From assembly GCF_001429285.1 (NCBI RefSeq), contig NZ_LMJJ01000002.1, positions 123,233-187,232 of the forward strand: DNA of 64,000 nt. Reading direction: 5' to 3'. Shown in pieces: positions 53,434 through 62,580 of the stretch (its first letter is position 1; the number at the start of each line of letters is the position of its first letter). The notes below the pieces were generated by a model. That model was not told the DNA's origin. It searched no databases and saw only the letters and a list, made by a program, of their open reading frames with translations. A program made the translations under genes and the position numbers. The DNA is from Ensifer sp. Root278 (lineage in GTDB: Bacteria; Pseudomonadota; Alphaproteobacteria; Rhizobiales; Rhizobiaceae).

Positions 53434-54213
53434 TCAGTGGCGGGACGAGCTTGTGAACTCGCGGCATCGGGCGCTGGCCGGAGCGCCGAAAATCTGTTCC
53501 GGTCGGCCCTCTTCCTCGACGCGGCCCTGGTGCAGAAACATCACGTGGCTGGAGACGTCTCGGGCAAACTTCATCTCGTGGGTTACGAGCAGCATCGTCC
53601 GGCCTTCTTCGGCGAGGCCGCGAATGACCTTCAGCACTTCGCCGACGAGTTCCGGATCGAGCGCGGATGTCGGCTCGTCAAACAGCATCACCGACGGATC
53701 GACACACAGCGCCCTTGCAATCGAGGCGCGTTGCTGCTGGCCACCCGACATGAAAGCCGGATAGACATTGCGCTTCTCGTAGAGGCCGACCTTCTGCAGG
53801 AGTGCTTCAGCCTTCTCGACTGCCTCCTTGCGCCCCATGCCGAGGACATGAACGGGCGCTTCGATGACATTTTCCAGCACTGTCATGTGCGCCCAGAGAT
53901 TGAAGCTCTGGAAAACCATGCCGAGGCCGGTGCGTAGACGCTCCACCTGACGCCGGTTGGCGGGATGGGCGCGACCGTCCGATCCCGTCTTCATGAGAAC
54001 CTCTTCGCCGTTGATAACGAAGCGGCCCCGATCGGGGATCTCAAGAAAGTTTATGCAGCGCAGGAACGTGCTCTTGCCGGATCCAGACGAGCCGATCAGG
54101 GAAATAACATCGCCCTTCCTTGCAGCAAGCGAGATGCCCTTGAGCACCTCGTGCGTGCCATAGCTCTTGTATACGTCGTCGACGCGCAGCGCGCAGGAGA
54201 TGTCCGTTTTCAT
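53434..54213 (-). CDS. Amino acid ABC transporter ATP-binding protein
   Basis: The 259-residue ATPase has Walker A GSSGSGKSTFLRCINFLE, Q-loop region GMVFQSFNLWAHMTVLENVI, signature MSGGQQQRASIARAL, Walker B VMLFDEPTSALDPELVGEVL and switch LLVTHEMKFARDVS. It is the HisP/GlnQ type. The start at 54213 follows GGGGGAA. It lies between the aldehyde dehydrogenase gene and the binding-protein gene on the same strand. Confidence 0.94.
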   Translation of the reverse strand: MKTDISCALRVDDVYKSYGTHEVLKGISLAARKGDVISLIGSSGSGKSTFLRCINFLEIPDRGRFVINGEEVLMKTGSDGRAHPANRRQVERLRTGLGMVFQSFNLWAHMTVLENVIEAPVHVLGMGRKEAVEKAEALLQKVGLYEKRNVYPAFMSGGQQQRASIARALCVDPSVMLFDEPTSALDPELVGEVLKVIRGLAEEGRTMLLVTHEMKFARDVSSHVMFLHQGRVEEEGRPEQIFGAPASARCREFTSSSRH

Positions 54214-54341
54214 GCGTTCCCCCACTTTTCGTGGCTTGTTGCGGTGCAGTTTAGCGATCGCGCGCGCGGCTTTGCCGCGCAGTTAGCTGTGTATGAAGCG
54301 CATTTCCGCAGATTTTGGCGATGGCTAGCGTTTTCTCCGCA

Positions 54342-55751
54342 TCAATTCCGATTGATGCAGATCACCTTCGGCTGAGTCATGTCTTCGTATGCGAAGCGCA
54401 CGCCTTCGCGCCCCATGCTGCCATGCTTGAAGCCGCCAAACGGCATGGCGTCGAAGCGATAGTCCGAGGAATCGTTGATCATGACGCCGCCGGCCTCGAT
54501 GCCGGCGGCGGCCTCTAGTGCATCTGCCAGGCTGCTGGTAAAGATGCCGGCGTGCAGGCTATAGTCTGGTTCATTCGCCATGCTGATTGCCTCCGCCAGC
54601 GTATCAAAGCGCTCGAGTATCACCACCGGTGCGAATGCCTCTTCCCGCCAAAGGGGGTTGTCGTGCGCCACGGCTTCAAGCACCGTCGGATGGTAAAGCG
54701 CACCCTCGCGCCGGTGGCCGCACAGGAGCGTCGCGCCAGCATCGAGCGCATGCTGGACCGCCGCTTCCGCCCGTTCGGCCGCAGCCGCCGAAATCATTGG
54801 GCCGACATCCGTCTCCTCACGGTCCGGGTCCCCGCAGCGAAGCCCGGCCACACCCACTACGAAGGCCTCGCGGAAACGATCATAACAGGCGGTCTGTACG
54901 AGGATGCGTTGCGTGCCGATACAGTTCTGGCCGGCCGCCCAGAAAGCGCCCGAGATGCAGCCCTCCACCGCCTTGTCGAGCGTGCTGTCTGCCATGACGA
55001 TGACCGGAGCGTTGCCACCGAGATCCATTGCGAGCTTCTTCAGTCCGGCGGAGCGAGTGATCGCCTCGCCGGTCGCAAAACCGCCGGTAAAGGAAACCAT
55101 CCGCACCTCCCTTGCCGACACGATGGCGCGCCCGAGATCCGCACCGCCAATGGCAACAGTGACGATCCCGGCCGGCAAGCCTGCTTCAGCCAGCGCATCG
55201 ACCAGCTTGAGCGCCGAAAACGGTGTCAGCTCCGAGGGCTTCAACACGACGGCATTGCCACCGGCGATAGCCGGACCAAGCTTGTGGGCGACCAAGTTCA
55301 GCGGATCATTGTAGGGTGTGATGGCTGCGATGACACCGAGCGGTTCGCGCGTGAACCATCCCTGGCGCGCCTCAGAACCGGCATAGGCGTCGAAAGGAAC
55401 GATCTCGCCGGCGTTTCGCCTCGCCTCTTCTGCAGAGAGCTTCAACGTGTTCACGCAGCGCAACGTCTCCTTGCGCGCCTGAACGATGGTTTTGCCGGCT
55501 TCGCAAACGATAGTGCGTGCGAAATCCTCACGCCGCCCCTCAATGAGCCGTGCCGCCTTTTCCAGAATGGCGGCGCGGTGGTGCCGGGGCAGCGCCCGCG
55601 CTTGCGCGGCCCCGCGTCTCGCGCGGGCCAGGAGCGAACCGACATCGTCCGGGCTGCTGGCCACAACGGTTCCGACAATCGCGCCGTCAAAAGGATTGAG
55701 AACGGTGATCTCCTCCGCACTCGATGCGATCTGAAGCTTCGGGCTGACCAT
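54342..55751 (-). CDS. Aldehyde dehydrogenase, candidate aspartate-semialdehyde oxidiser
   Basis: The 469-residue NAD(P)-dependent enzyme has [53 protein letters not shown], the catalytic Cys in [12 protein letters not shown] and [16 protein letters not shown]. The general-base Glu of the usual ELGG motif reads Asp here (AMDLGGNAP). Its start overlaps the homoserine dehydrogenase stop (TGATG, GGAGG upstream), so the two are co-translated. The simple reading is oxidation of aspartate semialdehyde to aspartate; succinate-semialdehyde or lactaldehyde dehydrogenase activity is an alternative. Confidence 0.88.
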   Translation of the reverse strand: MVSPKLQIASSAEEITVLNPFDGAIVGTVVASSPDDVGSLLARARRGAAQARALPRHHRAAILEKAARLIEGRREDFARTIVCEAGKTIVQARKETLRCVNTLKLSAEEARRNAGEIVPFDAYAGSEARQGWFTREPLGVIAAITPYNDPLNLVAHKLGPAIAGGNAVVLKPSELTPFSALKLVDALAEAGLPAGIVTVAIGGADLGRAIVSAREVRMVSFTGGFATGEAITRSAGLKKLAMDLGGNAPVIVMADSTLDKAVEGCISGAFWAAGQNCIGTQRILVQTACYDRFREAFVVGVAGLRCGDPDREETDVGPMISAAAAERAEAAVQHALDAGATLLCGHRREGALYHPTVLEAVAHDNPLWREEAFAPVVILERFDTLAEAISMANEPDYSLHAGIFTSSLADALEAAAGIEAGGVMINDSSDYRFDAMPFGGFKHGSMGREGVRFAYEDMTQPKVICINRN

Positions 55752-56812
55752 CAAGCGGCCTCCTTCGCCAGGCTGCCGCGTGACCCGCGGTGGATGGCAA
55801 TGATGTCGGAGAGGAGGGCATAGGCGGTTTCGACGCGGCCAGCGCCCGGTCCGGTAACCGTCACGGCGCCGAGGAGGTCCGTAGTGAAGGAAACGGCGTT
55901 GGTGGCGCCGTTCACCGCGCAGAGCGGATGGTCGAGGTCCAGTCGGCGCGGTGCCACGGACGCCTCGATTTCCCCATCCTTTCGGCGAGCCGCCGAGCCG
56001 ATCAGTTTCCAGCGGCATCCGTCCTTGGCTGCAGCCTGGATGTCGGCCGCGGTGAGCGATGAAATCCCCCGGCACGAGACGTCGGAAGGCTTGAGCGCGG
56101 CGCCCAGCAGTTCATTTGCCAAGATGACCACCTTTAGTCGGACGTCGTATCCTTCGACATCTGCGGTCGGGTCTGCCTCGGCGTATCCGAGCGCCTGCGC
56201 CTCTTGCACTGCCTGCGCGAAGCCGAGCCCGGCCTCCATGCGACCGAGGACGAAGTTCGACGTACCGTTCAGAACGCCTTGAAAAGCGCTCAGTCCGGCG
56301 CCGGAAAGCGTATTCTTGGCTAGGCGGATGACGGGCGTGCCGCTCATCACCGCCCCTTCGTATTCAAAGTGAACGTTGTTGCGGCGGGCAAGGGCCACAA
56401 GCTCGCGAGCGGCGAGCGCGACCGGGCCTTTATTAGTGGTCACGACATGTTTGCCGCTCTCGAGCGCCCAGCGGCAGTGGGAAACGGCCGGTTCGCCATT
56501 TTGAGGATTGGTGAAGGTGGCTTCAGCGACGATTCCGGCGGGGGCCTGCCGGATGACCTTCTCATTGTCAGCCTCGGCCGATCCGCCGGAAAGGCGGGCA
56601 AAGCCCCCCTTTTCGAATTTTGTTTCGACGAGCATGCGCGGATCGATGCCGTTTTGCGAAATGACCGAACCGAGGTTGAGGTCTGTAACCGCAACGATGT
56701 TCAGTCGAAAACCGAGCTCCGACTGCCAGAGGTCGTTTCGCTCGGCCACAAGCTGGGCAAGGGCGCGATTGACCCCGCCGAATCCAATAAGAACTATGTT
56801 GTACTGTACCAT
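55751..56812 (-). CDS. hom: Homoserine dehydrogenase without ACT domain
   Basis: The 353-residue enzyme has the NAD(P) motif [70 protein letters not shown] and the catalytic region [20 protein letters not shown] with Lys in [10 protein letters not shown]. The biosynthetic form is ~430 residues with a C-terminal ACT domain for threonine feedback; here that domain is absent, which suits a catabolic enzyme running homoserine to aspartate semialdehyde. First gene of the minus-strand cluster, divergent from an Lrp regulator. GAGGAA precedes the ATG. Confidence 0.9.
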   Translation of the reverse strand: MVQYNIVLIGFGGVNRALAQLVAERNDLWQSELGFRLNIVAVTDLNLGSVISQNGIDPRMLVETKFEKGGFARLSGGSAEADNEKVIRQAPAGIVAEATFTNPQNGEPAVSHCRWALESGKHVVTTNKGPVALAARELVALARRNNVHFEYEGAVMSGTPVIRLAKNTLSGAGLSAFQGVLNGTSNFVLGRMEAGLGFAQAVQEAQALGYAEADPTADVEGYDVRLKVVILANELLGAALKPSDVSCRGISSLTAADIQAAAKDGCRWKLIGSAARRKDGEIEASVAPRRLDLDHPLCAVNGATNAVSFTTDLLGAVTVTGPGAGRVETAYALLSDIIAIHRGSRGSLAKEAA

Positions 56813-57043
56813 GTCGGTTCCTCATCATGGGCGATGGGGGAGAGCATGACGACCGGGACCGGCAGAAGGAAGATTGCGAAACGGCCAAACAATAGGCCGC
56901 AATGCAACGCAGCAGTGACAAATGCGCAGAATCCACGCAAACCGAGCGACAAAGGAGAAGGCCTCAAAGCCGGCAGAAATCGGCACCTTCGTCGCACGCC
57001 CCCGTGCATAATGTCCGCCAGGCACTTGAGCAGAGATGACACC

Positions 57044-57511
57044 ATGGATTTGATCGACGACTTTGACCGCAAGATCTTGAGCATCATTCAAGTCGATTGT
57101 CAGATGAAAGCCGAAGCAATCGGCGACATCGTCGGCCTTTCGGCCTCCGCCGTGCAGCGTCGCCTGAAGCGGATGCGCGACACCGGCATCATTACCGCAG
57201 AGATTGCGATCGTCGATCGCAAGGTGGTCGGGAACCCAATGACGTTCATTGCCGGAATGGAAATCGAACGCGAAAACTACGACGCCCTATCAAAATTTCG
57301 AGTGTGGTTGGCGAAGCAAGAGCACATTCAGCAGGTCTATTATGTGACCGGCGCAGTCGACCTTATCGCCATAATCACTGCGCGCGACGTAGGCCAGTAC
57401 GACGAGATTACGGCCAACCTGATGTCCGAAAACCCTCAGATCAAGCGCATTCACACCAATGTCGTCTTGAAGGATATCAAGACCGGCATGTACGTCCCGA
57501 TTGCGGATTAA
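57044..57511 (+). CDS. Lrp/AsnC-family regulator, divergent from hom
   Basis: The 155-residue protein has an AsnC HTH (DDFDRKILSIIQVDCQMKAE, IVGLSASAVQRRLKRMRDTG) and the RAM domain (VTGAVDLIAIITARDVGQYD, HTNVVLKDIKTGMYVP). A much longer frame running up from 56369 is antisense to hom and was rejected; ATG 57011 is a second in-frame start. Facing hom across 231 bases, it is the likely amino-acid-responsive activator of the cluster. Confidence 0.9.
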   Translation: MDLIDDFDRKILSIIQVDCQMKAEAIGDIVGLSASAVQRRLKRMRDTGIITAEIAIVDRKVVGNPMTFIAGMEIERENYDALSKFRVWLAKQEHIQQVYYVTGAVDLIAIITARDVGQYDEITANLMSENPQIKRIHTNVVLKDIKTGMYVPIAD

Positions 57512-57541
57512 CTCGGGGCGCGAGCATGGCCTGAAGCGTTC

Positions 57542-57711
57542 TCACATTGGGCCGCTTTCAGCACGCTGGGTATTTGCCTGTCGCCTCTTTTCTACCAGGA
57601 AAGCGACGAACGCACGGACCTTAGCAGCGTAACGGGTGCGCAGGTAGAGGTCGAACCCATCGAACTGCGGACACGAAGGCCCCAACACGCGGACCAATGC
57701 GCCGCGGGGTC
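57542..57711 (-). pseudogene. C-terminal fragment of a LysR regulator
   Basis: On the minus strand an open stretch reads GALVRVLGPSCPQFDGFDLY, LRTRYAAKVRAFVAFLVEKR and stops at 57542. This is the last ~50 residues of a LysR-type effector domain. Nothing upstream continues it, so it is a scar. Confidence 0.6.
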
Positions 57712-57736
57712 AGGTCGCATCAGCATCGGAAATAAC

Positions 57737-57774
57737 GCTTGCAGAAATAGCAAGCACCACTATATTTGCTAGCA
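57737..57774 (+). promoter_or_regulatory. hicAB promoter with operator-like dyads, near-leaderless
   Basis: GCTTGC, seven bases, GCAAGC forms a perfect dyad at 57737-57755. TTGCAG at 57739 and TATATT at 57761 fit -35 and -10 boxes with 16 bases between, placing the transcript start at or next to the ATG at 57774. A second TGCTAGCA dyad overlaps the start codon. No Shine-Dalgarno is present. Confidence 0.55.
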
Positions 57775-58028
57775 TGAACAGCAAGCAGAAAAAGACCCTC
57801 GCGGCGGTATTCAGAGATCCGGTCTCGGGAACCATTGAGTGGGCCGCTATAGAAAACCTGCTTGTGGCTGCCGGCGCGAACGTCATCGAAGGAAACGGCT
57901 CTCGCGTTAAGTTCGAAAAGGACGGCATAATCGCGAGCTTCCATCGTCCTCATCCCGACAAGGAGGCAAAGCGTTATCAGGTTCGCGATGCTCGCGAGTT
58001 CCTGACGCAAATTGGAGTAGAACCATGA
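57774..58028 (+). CDS. hicA: HicA-family mRNA interferase toxin
   Basis: The 84-residue protein has the HicA double-stranded-RNA-binding-like fold: MNSKQKKTLAAVFRDPVSG, IENLLVAAGANVIEGNGSRV, and the catalytic His region IIASFHRPHPDKEAKRY followed by VRDAREFLTQIG. HicA cleaves mRNA when not bound by HicB. The stop overlaps the antitoxin start (ATGA). The gene appears to be translated from a leaderless transcript. Confidence 0.9.
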   Translation: MNSKQKKTLAAVFRDPVSGTIEWAAIENLLVAAGANVIEGNGSRVKFEKDGIIASFHRPHPDKEAKRYQVRDAREFLTQIGVEP

Positions 58029-58381
58029 ACACTATGACTTACAATGGTTATCACGCTCGCATAGAATTCGACGCGGAGGACGAACTGTTCTTCGGTAAGA
58101 TTGCAGGCATTTCTGACGTAGTCGGGTTTCACGGGGACAGCGTTGGTGAACTGAAGAAGGCGTTCCATGAGGCTGTCGATGATTACCTCGAGGCCTGCAA
58201 GAGCATCGGCAAAGAGCCTCAGAGGCCCTATTCAGGCAAGATGATGTTTCGTGTTGCTCCTGAAGTGCACCGCCGAGCTGCCCTGGCTGCAGAACTTTCG
58301 GGAAAGAGTCTCAATCAGTGGGCCGAGGAGGCATTGGAAGAAGCCGCGGCGCACTTCGCTGAGGCTCGTCTTTCGGCGTAG
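58025..58381 (+). CDS. hicB: HicB-family antitoxin
   Basis: The 118-residue protein has the degenerate RNase H-like HicB domain (YNGYHARIEFDAEDELFFGK, IAGISDVVGFHGDSVGELKK, AFHEAVDDYLEACKSIGKEP) and a C-terminal ribbon-helix-helix-type segment (RVAPEVHRRAALAAELSGKS, LNQWAEEALEEAA) for DNA binding. It neutralises HicA and should autoregulate the operon through the dyads upstream. Confidence 0.92.
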   Translation: MNTMTYNGYHARIEFDAEDELFFGKIAGISDVVGFHGDSVGELKKAFHEAVDDYLEACKSIGKEPQRPYSGKMMFRVAPEVHRRAALAAELSGKSLNQWAEEALEEAAAHFAEARLSA

Positions 58382-58878
58382 CGCCCCATTGGACGCAGAT
58401 GGCCACAGACTCATTTCCGGCCATTCGCTTCCTCGCAGGGCTGGCATTCCAGTCGATACATTATGCGATCCTGGACGCACAACCGGAAACAAACTCGGCA
58501 CATGAACCCGATGACGTTGCGCAGCTTGTTTCTTGACAGCGTTGGCGCGGCAAGCGGCCGTTCAAGGTCACGTGGCTTCGTCAGTATTCCTTCCAGATTT
58601 GCTCGACTTTATGTTGTGGCGGCCGTCACCGTAACTCGGCATGGTTGCGCCTTCGTTCTGGTCTCTGACTATCTTTGTCCCCATAATTTTAGGGTTCCTC
58701 ATTGACTGACGTTGAAAAGCAACCAGCGTCCATGGAATTCGCGGCCCATTTGCGTGGACAAGCGACCAATGCTTTTCGCGGAGTGATTGAACCTGCACTA
58801 CATCTGTTCGCCTTTAACGACTTCTTAGCTCGGACAATATTATCTATCCCTAATGTAGAAATGAAGGGATCGGGGAAG
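58382..58878. other. Gap before the tadG-like gene
   Basis: No supported gene. The open frame from 58702 into the TadG-like gene lacks a start signal and protein-like composition. An AT-rich stretch near 58836-58850 may be part of the promoter. Confidence 0.35.
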
Positions 58879-60213
58879 ATGCTGAGCAATCTGAAGACCG
58901 GGTTTGTTCGCTTCCTGAAGGACGAAAACGGCAATTTCGCCGTCATGACAGCTCTGGCGCTTATACCGCTGCTTACCGGCGCTTCCATCGCCATCAATCT
59001 CGCCCGGATCAATCTCGAGGCCGCCAAGATGCAGGACGGACTCGATGCGGCCGCCATTTCCGCGCTGAAGGTCCATGGCGACGACGGTGATGAAGCCACG
59101 GCGAAGGACCTGGCGAACAAGACCTTCTTCGCCAATTTCGGCACGCCTGAAATCGTCGACGAGCTCGGTTCGGAGAGTTCGGCGCCTGTGGCCTCCAACG
59201 CAGTCAACCTTGCGTTCGGCTCCCTCGGTGTAGAGACGACGGCGACAGCGACCTATCAGCACAAATACCCGCCGCTTTTCTTCGGTCTTCGACCCTATAC
59301 GATTGATCGCGTCAGCGTCGCCGCCCGCATGCCGGGGCGCGAAGCCTGCATGCTGGCACTGAGTTCGACCGCAACCCGAGCTTTCGAGGTTAGCGGCAGC
59401 GCCACGGTCGATACGTCCGGCTGTACCATCACCTCGAATTCGACCGATCCGCAGTCGATTTATCTCAGCGGTTCGGCCACGCTCAAGACCGAGTGTCTTT
59501 ATACGGCCGGCAAGGTCTCGGCGACGCTTGCCCATCTCACGCTTGCCTGTCCCAAGGCGGTGGAAGAGGTAGCCCCGATCCGAGACCCGTTCCTGTCGAA
59601 GAAAATGCCGACGACAGGGAGCTGGGTGAGCCTCGCGGGATGCGGCCAGAACTTCGTCGGCGGCGGTAGCGGCAATGGCGACTGCAACGGTACGAGCAAG
59701 ACGCCGAACAACCCGCCCGCCGGCTATACCGTCGAACTGAAGCCCGGTACCTATGGTGGCCTGGAAATCAAGGGCAAGGTTCTTTTGCGGCCGGGTTCCT
59801 ACATCATCGATGGCAACCCGCTCAAGTTCGCCAGCCAGTCGGTGATCACCGCTGAGGGCGTCACCTTCTTCTTGATGAATGGCGCCCAACTCGACATTCA
59901 CGGCGGTTCGACCTTCAAGGTGACACCTTCGCTTACGGGCGACTGGGCGGGTTTCTCGATCGTGGCCGCCAGGAACAATACGGCGACGGCGACGATCAAC
60001 GGCAACAGCGCCTCATCGCTTGCGGGCATCATCTACATGCCGGCATCGAAAGAGATCCAGTATGCCGGCAGCGGCTCTGCGAGCGGCGAATGCGTGCGCA
60101 TCGTCGCGCAGGAGATCACCATGATCGGCAACAGCAGCTTCAAGCTGGATTGCAAGGCGACGCTTGCCGACAACACCATCAACAATCCGGGGGCAATCCG
60201 TCTGCTCAGATAA
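58879..60213 (+). CDS. TadG-like Flp pilus/surface protein
   Basis: The 444-residue protein begins with a TadE/TadG-type segment: FVRFLKDENGNFAVMTALAL continuing into a single hydrophobic helix, then LEAAKMQDGLDAAAISALKV. The rest is a Ser/Thr/Gly-rich extracytoplasmic region with beta-rich motifs (ELKPGTYGGLEIKGKVLLRP, GSYIIDGNPLKFASQSVITA) and several Cys. It is probably anchored in the inner membrane and acts in pilus assembly or as a minor surface protein. No other tad genes are adjacent. The start at 58879 follows GGGGAAG; 58861 is possible. Confidence 0.85.
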   Translation: MLSNLKTGFVRFLKDENGNFAVMTALALIPLLTGASIAINLARINLEAAKMQDGLDAAAISALKVHGDDGDEATAKDLANKTFFANFGTPEIVDELGSESSAPVASNAVNLAFGSLGVETTATATYQHKYPPLFFGLRPYTIDRVSVAARMPGREACMLALSSTATRAFEVSGSATVDTSGCTITSNSTDPQSIYLSGSATLKTECLYTAGKVSATLAHLTLACPKAVEEVAPIRDPFLSKKMPTTGSWVSLAGCGQNFVGGGSGNGDCNGTSKTPNNPPAGYTVELKPGTYGGLEIKGKVLLRPGSYIIDGNPLKFASQSVITAEGVTFFLMNGAQLDIHGGSTFKVTPSLTGDWAGFSIVAARNNTATATINGNSASSLAGIIYMPASKEIQYAGSGSASGECVRIVAQEITMIGNSSFKLDCKATLADNTINNPGAIRLLR

Positions 60214-60525
60214 CAAGAACCTGATAGATGGGCGATACGGGAGACACTCTCCGAAATTTATGTCGCGCCTGGTCCCGACTTTCGTGATGCCGGAAGTTCG
60301 CAAAGATTGTGCTGTTTCCGGGCCGCACCTTCTTACTGGAATGCGCTCCTGCGTAACAGCACGCACGCTCGGGGGCGGGTTGGAAAGACGTGGCTGCCCC
60401 CGTCGCCCGGATATCTTGTAGTGCGGTGCCGGCGGCAATGTTGACGACAACAACGGTCGGCCATTGTCTTACCGGGTCGACGGATGCCCGTCATGGAAGC
60501 CCCAGGGTCAGTCAAAAGGTTCAGC
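60214..60525. other. Gap between tadG-like and caspase genes
   Basis: Convergent intergenic region; nothing recognised. Confidence 0.4.
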
Positions 60526-62172
60526 TCACATCCTGCTCATGGTGATAGTTCCTGAGCAGCCGCTGCCCGCCCCGGTTCCCTTAAACCTGCCCTTGCCTTT
60601 GTCCCCCTTTATCATCCCGGTGAGAATGTTGCCGCCTTTCCTGCCCTTATGAACGAATGTGTGGCTAATACTGACAGATCCGTTGCTGGCGATTTTTCCC
60701 GAGAAACCAGAGGCGGACGAAACTGCACCGTTTCTTACGAGAACGGACGTCGAGAGTTCGCGCCAATCGCCGCAGTCCGTCGTTGCATGCCTTGTTATCT
60801 TCCACATGCCATCGAACACACTTAAGCCCGCTGCCACGCAACGGTTGTCGCGGACCTCCATTCCGCTGCCACAGACAAGCGGGCAGACACGACCACCCGC
60901 CGCTTTCAGACCGTTCAAAAGCTCCTCGGTCGGTGTGAGCGATGCAAGCTTGAGCCCGCTCCGTTCTGCATAGGCTTGCAGCGCCTTCCGACTGCCGTTA
61001 CCCCATTTGCCGTCGACCTGCTCCAGGCATCCAACACGCACCAGTTCCCGTTGGGTGGCCAGCCTGAGTTCGCCGGCATCCATTTGGCCGGTCGCAGCAC
61101 CTGCTTCCGGTGAGCCTGATGTGGTTTGCTCGATTGTCGCAAGTTCAGGTGGTATGCCCGTGACTTGAGGTAGGGCGGCACGGTTGCGGTCAGTCTGTCC
61201 CAATCCGGCTGTCTGCCCTTCCGTTTCGCGCGCTTCGATCGCTGCGATCTTCAACTTCGCAAGCGTGACGAAGGCGCCGCTTGGGTATTGCTGAAGGTAC
61301 GCTTCGAAAAAGTTCTTTTGGGTCGCATCCTTGATGGAATTCCAATACGCGAGCTCCACGCTTCTGTCCGTGTCCGATGTGACCGCCGGGCTTGTTGCCA
61401 CCTCGGGAACTTTCGACGGATTGAGAACAACCGGGCCTGTCAGCGAGGAGCTGTCCCAGGGAATCTGCTTGCCCTCGGTGACCTGCAACACGGCGCGACG
61501 CACCGCAATCAGGTCATCCGTGATGCTCTGCCCGGGAGTGCCGAGGTGTTCCAGTAAAGCCGTCGTGAACGGGGAGTTCCGCCCAACGCCGTCAAGGGCA
61601 ACATTTCCAGGCTGTGTAGCGAACGCAATGAGGGATCCCACCCCAGTGTCGAGTTTCGCCAAACCTCTCCCGACCACCATAGATCGCGTTCCGAGAGACC
61701 GGGCCAACGTGGCGGCGAGCGGATTGTCGCGGCAAGCGTCGAGGAACACCAGATTGACCCTGGCATTGCGCTCCATCGCGGAAAGCACGAGCTCGATCGG
61801 CAGCGCCTCAAAATCCAGATCATTGTTTGATTTAAGCTGCGCGTCGATCGGGATGATGTAGTTGCCGCCGTTTACCTGAAGCCCGTGACCGGCATAGAAA
61901 AAAAGCGCTACGTCTGCGCCTTCGACCTTGCCCACGAAATCTCGGATCGCCCGCCGCATGCCCGTCAGCTCGAGGTCCCGGCCGGTCACCACCACGAAGC
62001 CCAGTCCTGTCAATTTCGACGCCATGTCGCTGGCATCATTCTGCGGGTTTGCGAGTTGTGGCGCGTGTTGATAGGCCGAGTTCCCAATGACCAGCGCGAC
62101 ACGCTTTTCGGCCCACGCGTGAGAGCTTAGAAAAAGGAGCAAGAGCACGACAGCGGCACGAATGTAATGCAT
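60526..62172 (-). CDS. Exported caspase-fold (C14) protein
   Basis: The 548-residue protein has a Sec signal (IRAAVVLLLLFLSSHAWA), then a p20-like caspase domain starting KRVALVIGNSAYQHAPQLAN with the catalytic His in ALFFYAGHGLQVNGGNY and Cys in NLVFLDACRDNPLAATLARS. The middle region resembles a peptidoglycan-binding-like repeat (RVGCLEQVDGKWGNGSRKAL, QAYAERSG), and the C-terminus is a Cys- and Gly-rich beta domain. Bacterial caspase-like proteins of this group are common in rhizobia; here it should act in the periplasm. The substrate is unknown. Confidence 0.88.
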   Translation of the reverse strand: MHYIRAAVVLLLLFLSSHAWAEKRVALVIGNSAYQHAPQLANPQNDASDMASKLTGLGFVVVTGRDLELTGMRRAIRDFVGKVEGADVALFFYAGHGLQVNGGNYIIPIDAQLKSNNDLDFEALPIELVLSAMERNARVNLVFLDACRDNPLAATLARSLGTRSMVVGRGLAKLDTGVGSLIAFATQPGNVALDGVGRNSPFTTALLEHLGTPGQSITDDLIAVRRAVLQVTEGKQIPWDSSSLTGPVVLNPSKVPEVATSPAVTSDTDRSVELAYWNSIKDATQKNFFEAYLQQYPSGAFVTLAKLKIAAIEARETEGQTAGLGQTDRNRAALPQVTGIPPELATIEQTTSGSPEAGAATGQMDAGELRLATQRELVRVGCLEQVDGKWGNGSRKALQAYAERSGLKLASLTPTEELLNGLKAAGGRVCPLVCGSGMEVRDNRCVAAGLSVFDGMWKITRHATTDCGDWRELSTSVLVRNGAVSSASGFSGKIASNGSVSISHTFVHKGRKGGNILTGMIKGDKGKGRFKGTGAGSGCSGTITMSRM

Positions 62173-62397
62173 GAAAGCCAGCCCCACCAACTATGCTTCC
62201 AGGCCGAACCGAGCGTTTGACAGGCACACAACGGAACTGTCGCTGTCACTTCATCGAAGCAGCCCCAAGGACCGTGACGAAAAGATCAAGAATGATCCTG
62301 CCCGTGCATGTAGTCAATCGGGGTCGAAGAGCATCTGAAGCATTGGGAACGACAGTATTGCTGGCGCTTAAGTGAGCCAATTCTTGTCGGACTGGTG

Positions 62398-62473
62398 GGG
62401 CCTGCAGCTCAATGGTTAGAGCCGTCTGCTTATAACCGACTGGTTGCAGGTTCGAGTCCTGCCGGGCCCACCA
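62398..62473 (+). tRNA. tRNA-Ile-like, anticodon UAU
   Basis: A 76-base cloverleaf: acceptor GGGCCTG pairs with CGGGCCC, followed by A and an encoded CCA; the D arm is GCTC/GAGC; the anticodon loop is CTTATAA (anticodon TAT); the T arm is GCAGG/CCTGC around TTCGAGT. The anticodon stem GTCTG/CCGAC has one T-C mismatch. The body resembles rhizobial tRNA-Ile2, which normally carries CAT (with lysidine); a one-base change would give TAT. It may be a functional AUA decoder or a decaying copy. Confidence 0.75.
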
Positions 62474-62580
62474 CACCATACTGGTCGTTAAATGGCACGA
62501 GGCAAACCAGCAGGAGCGGTCGACGGCTTGGCCATGTGGCCGCGTGTGCCTGCCCTTTGTTGCCGCGCTTCGATTACACT

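Noticed and set aside
55752..56075. 108-residue N-terminal extension of the aldehyde dehydrogenase
   Set aside because: Overlaps hom in another frame and is Arg/Gly-rich shadow sequence; ATG at 55751 has GGAGG.
56369..57043. Extension of the Lrp gene far into the hom gene
   Set aside because: Antisense to homoserine dehydrogenase with low-quality composition; AsnC domain begins at 57044.
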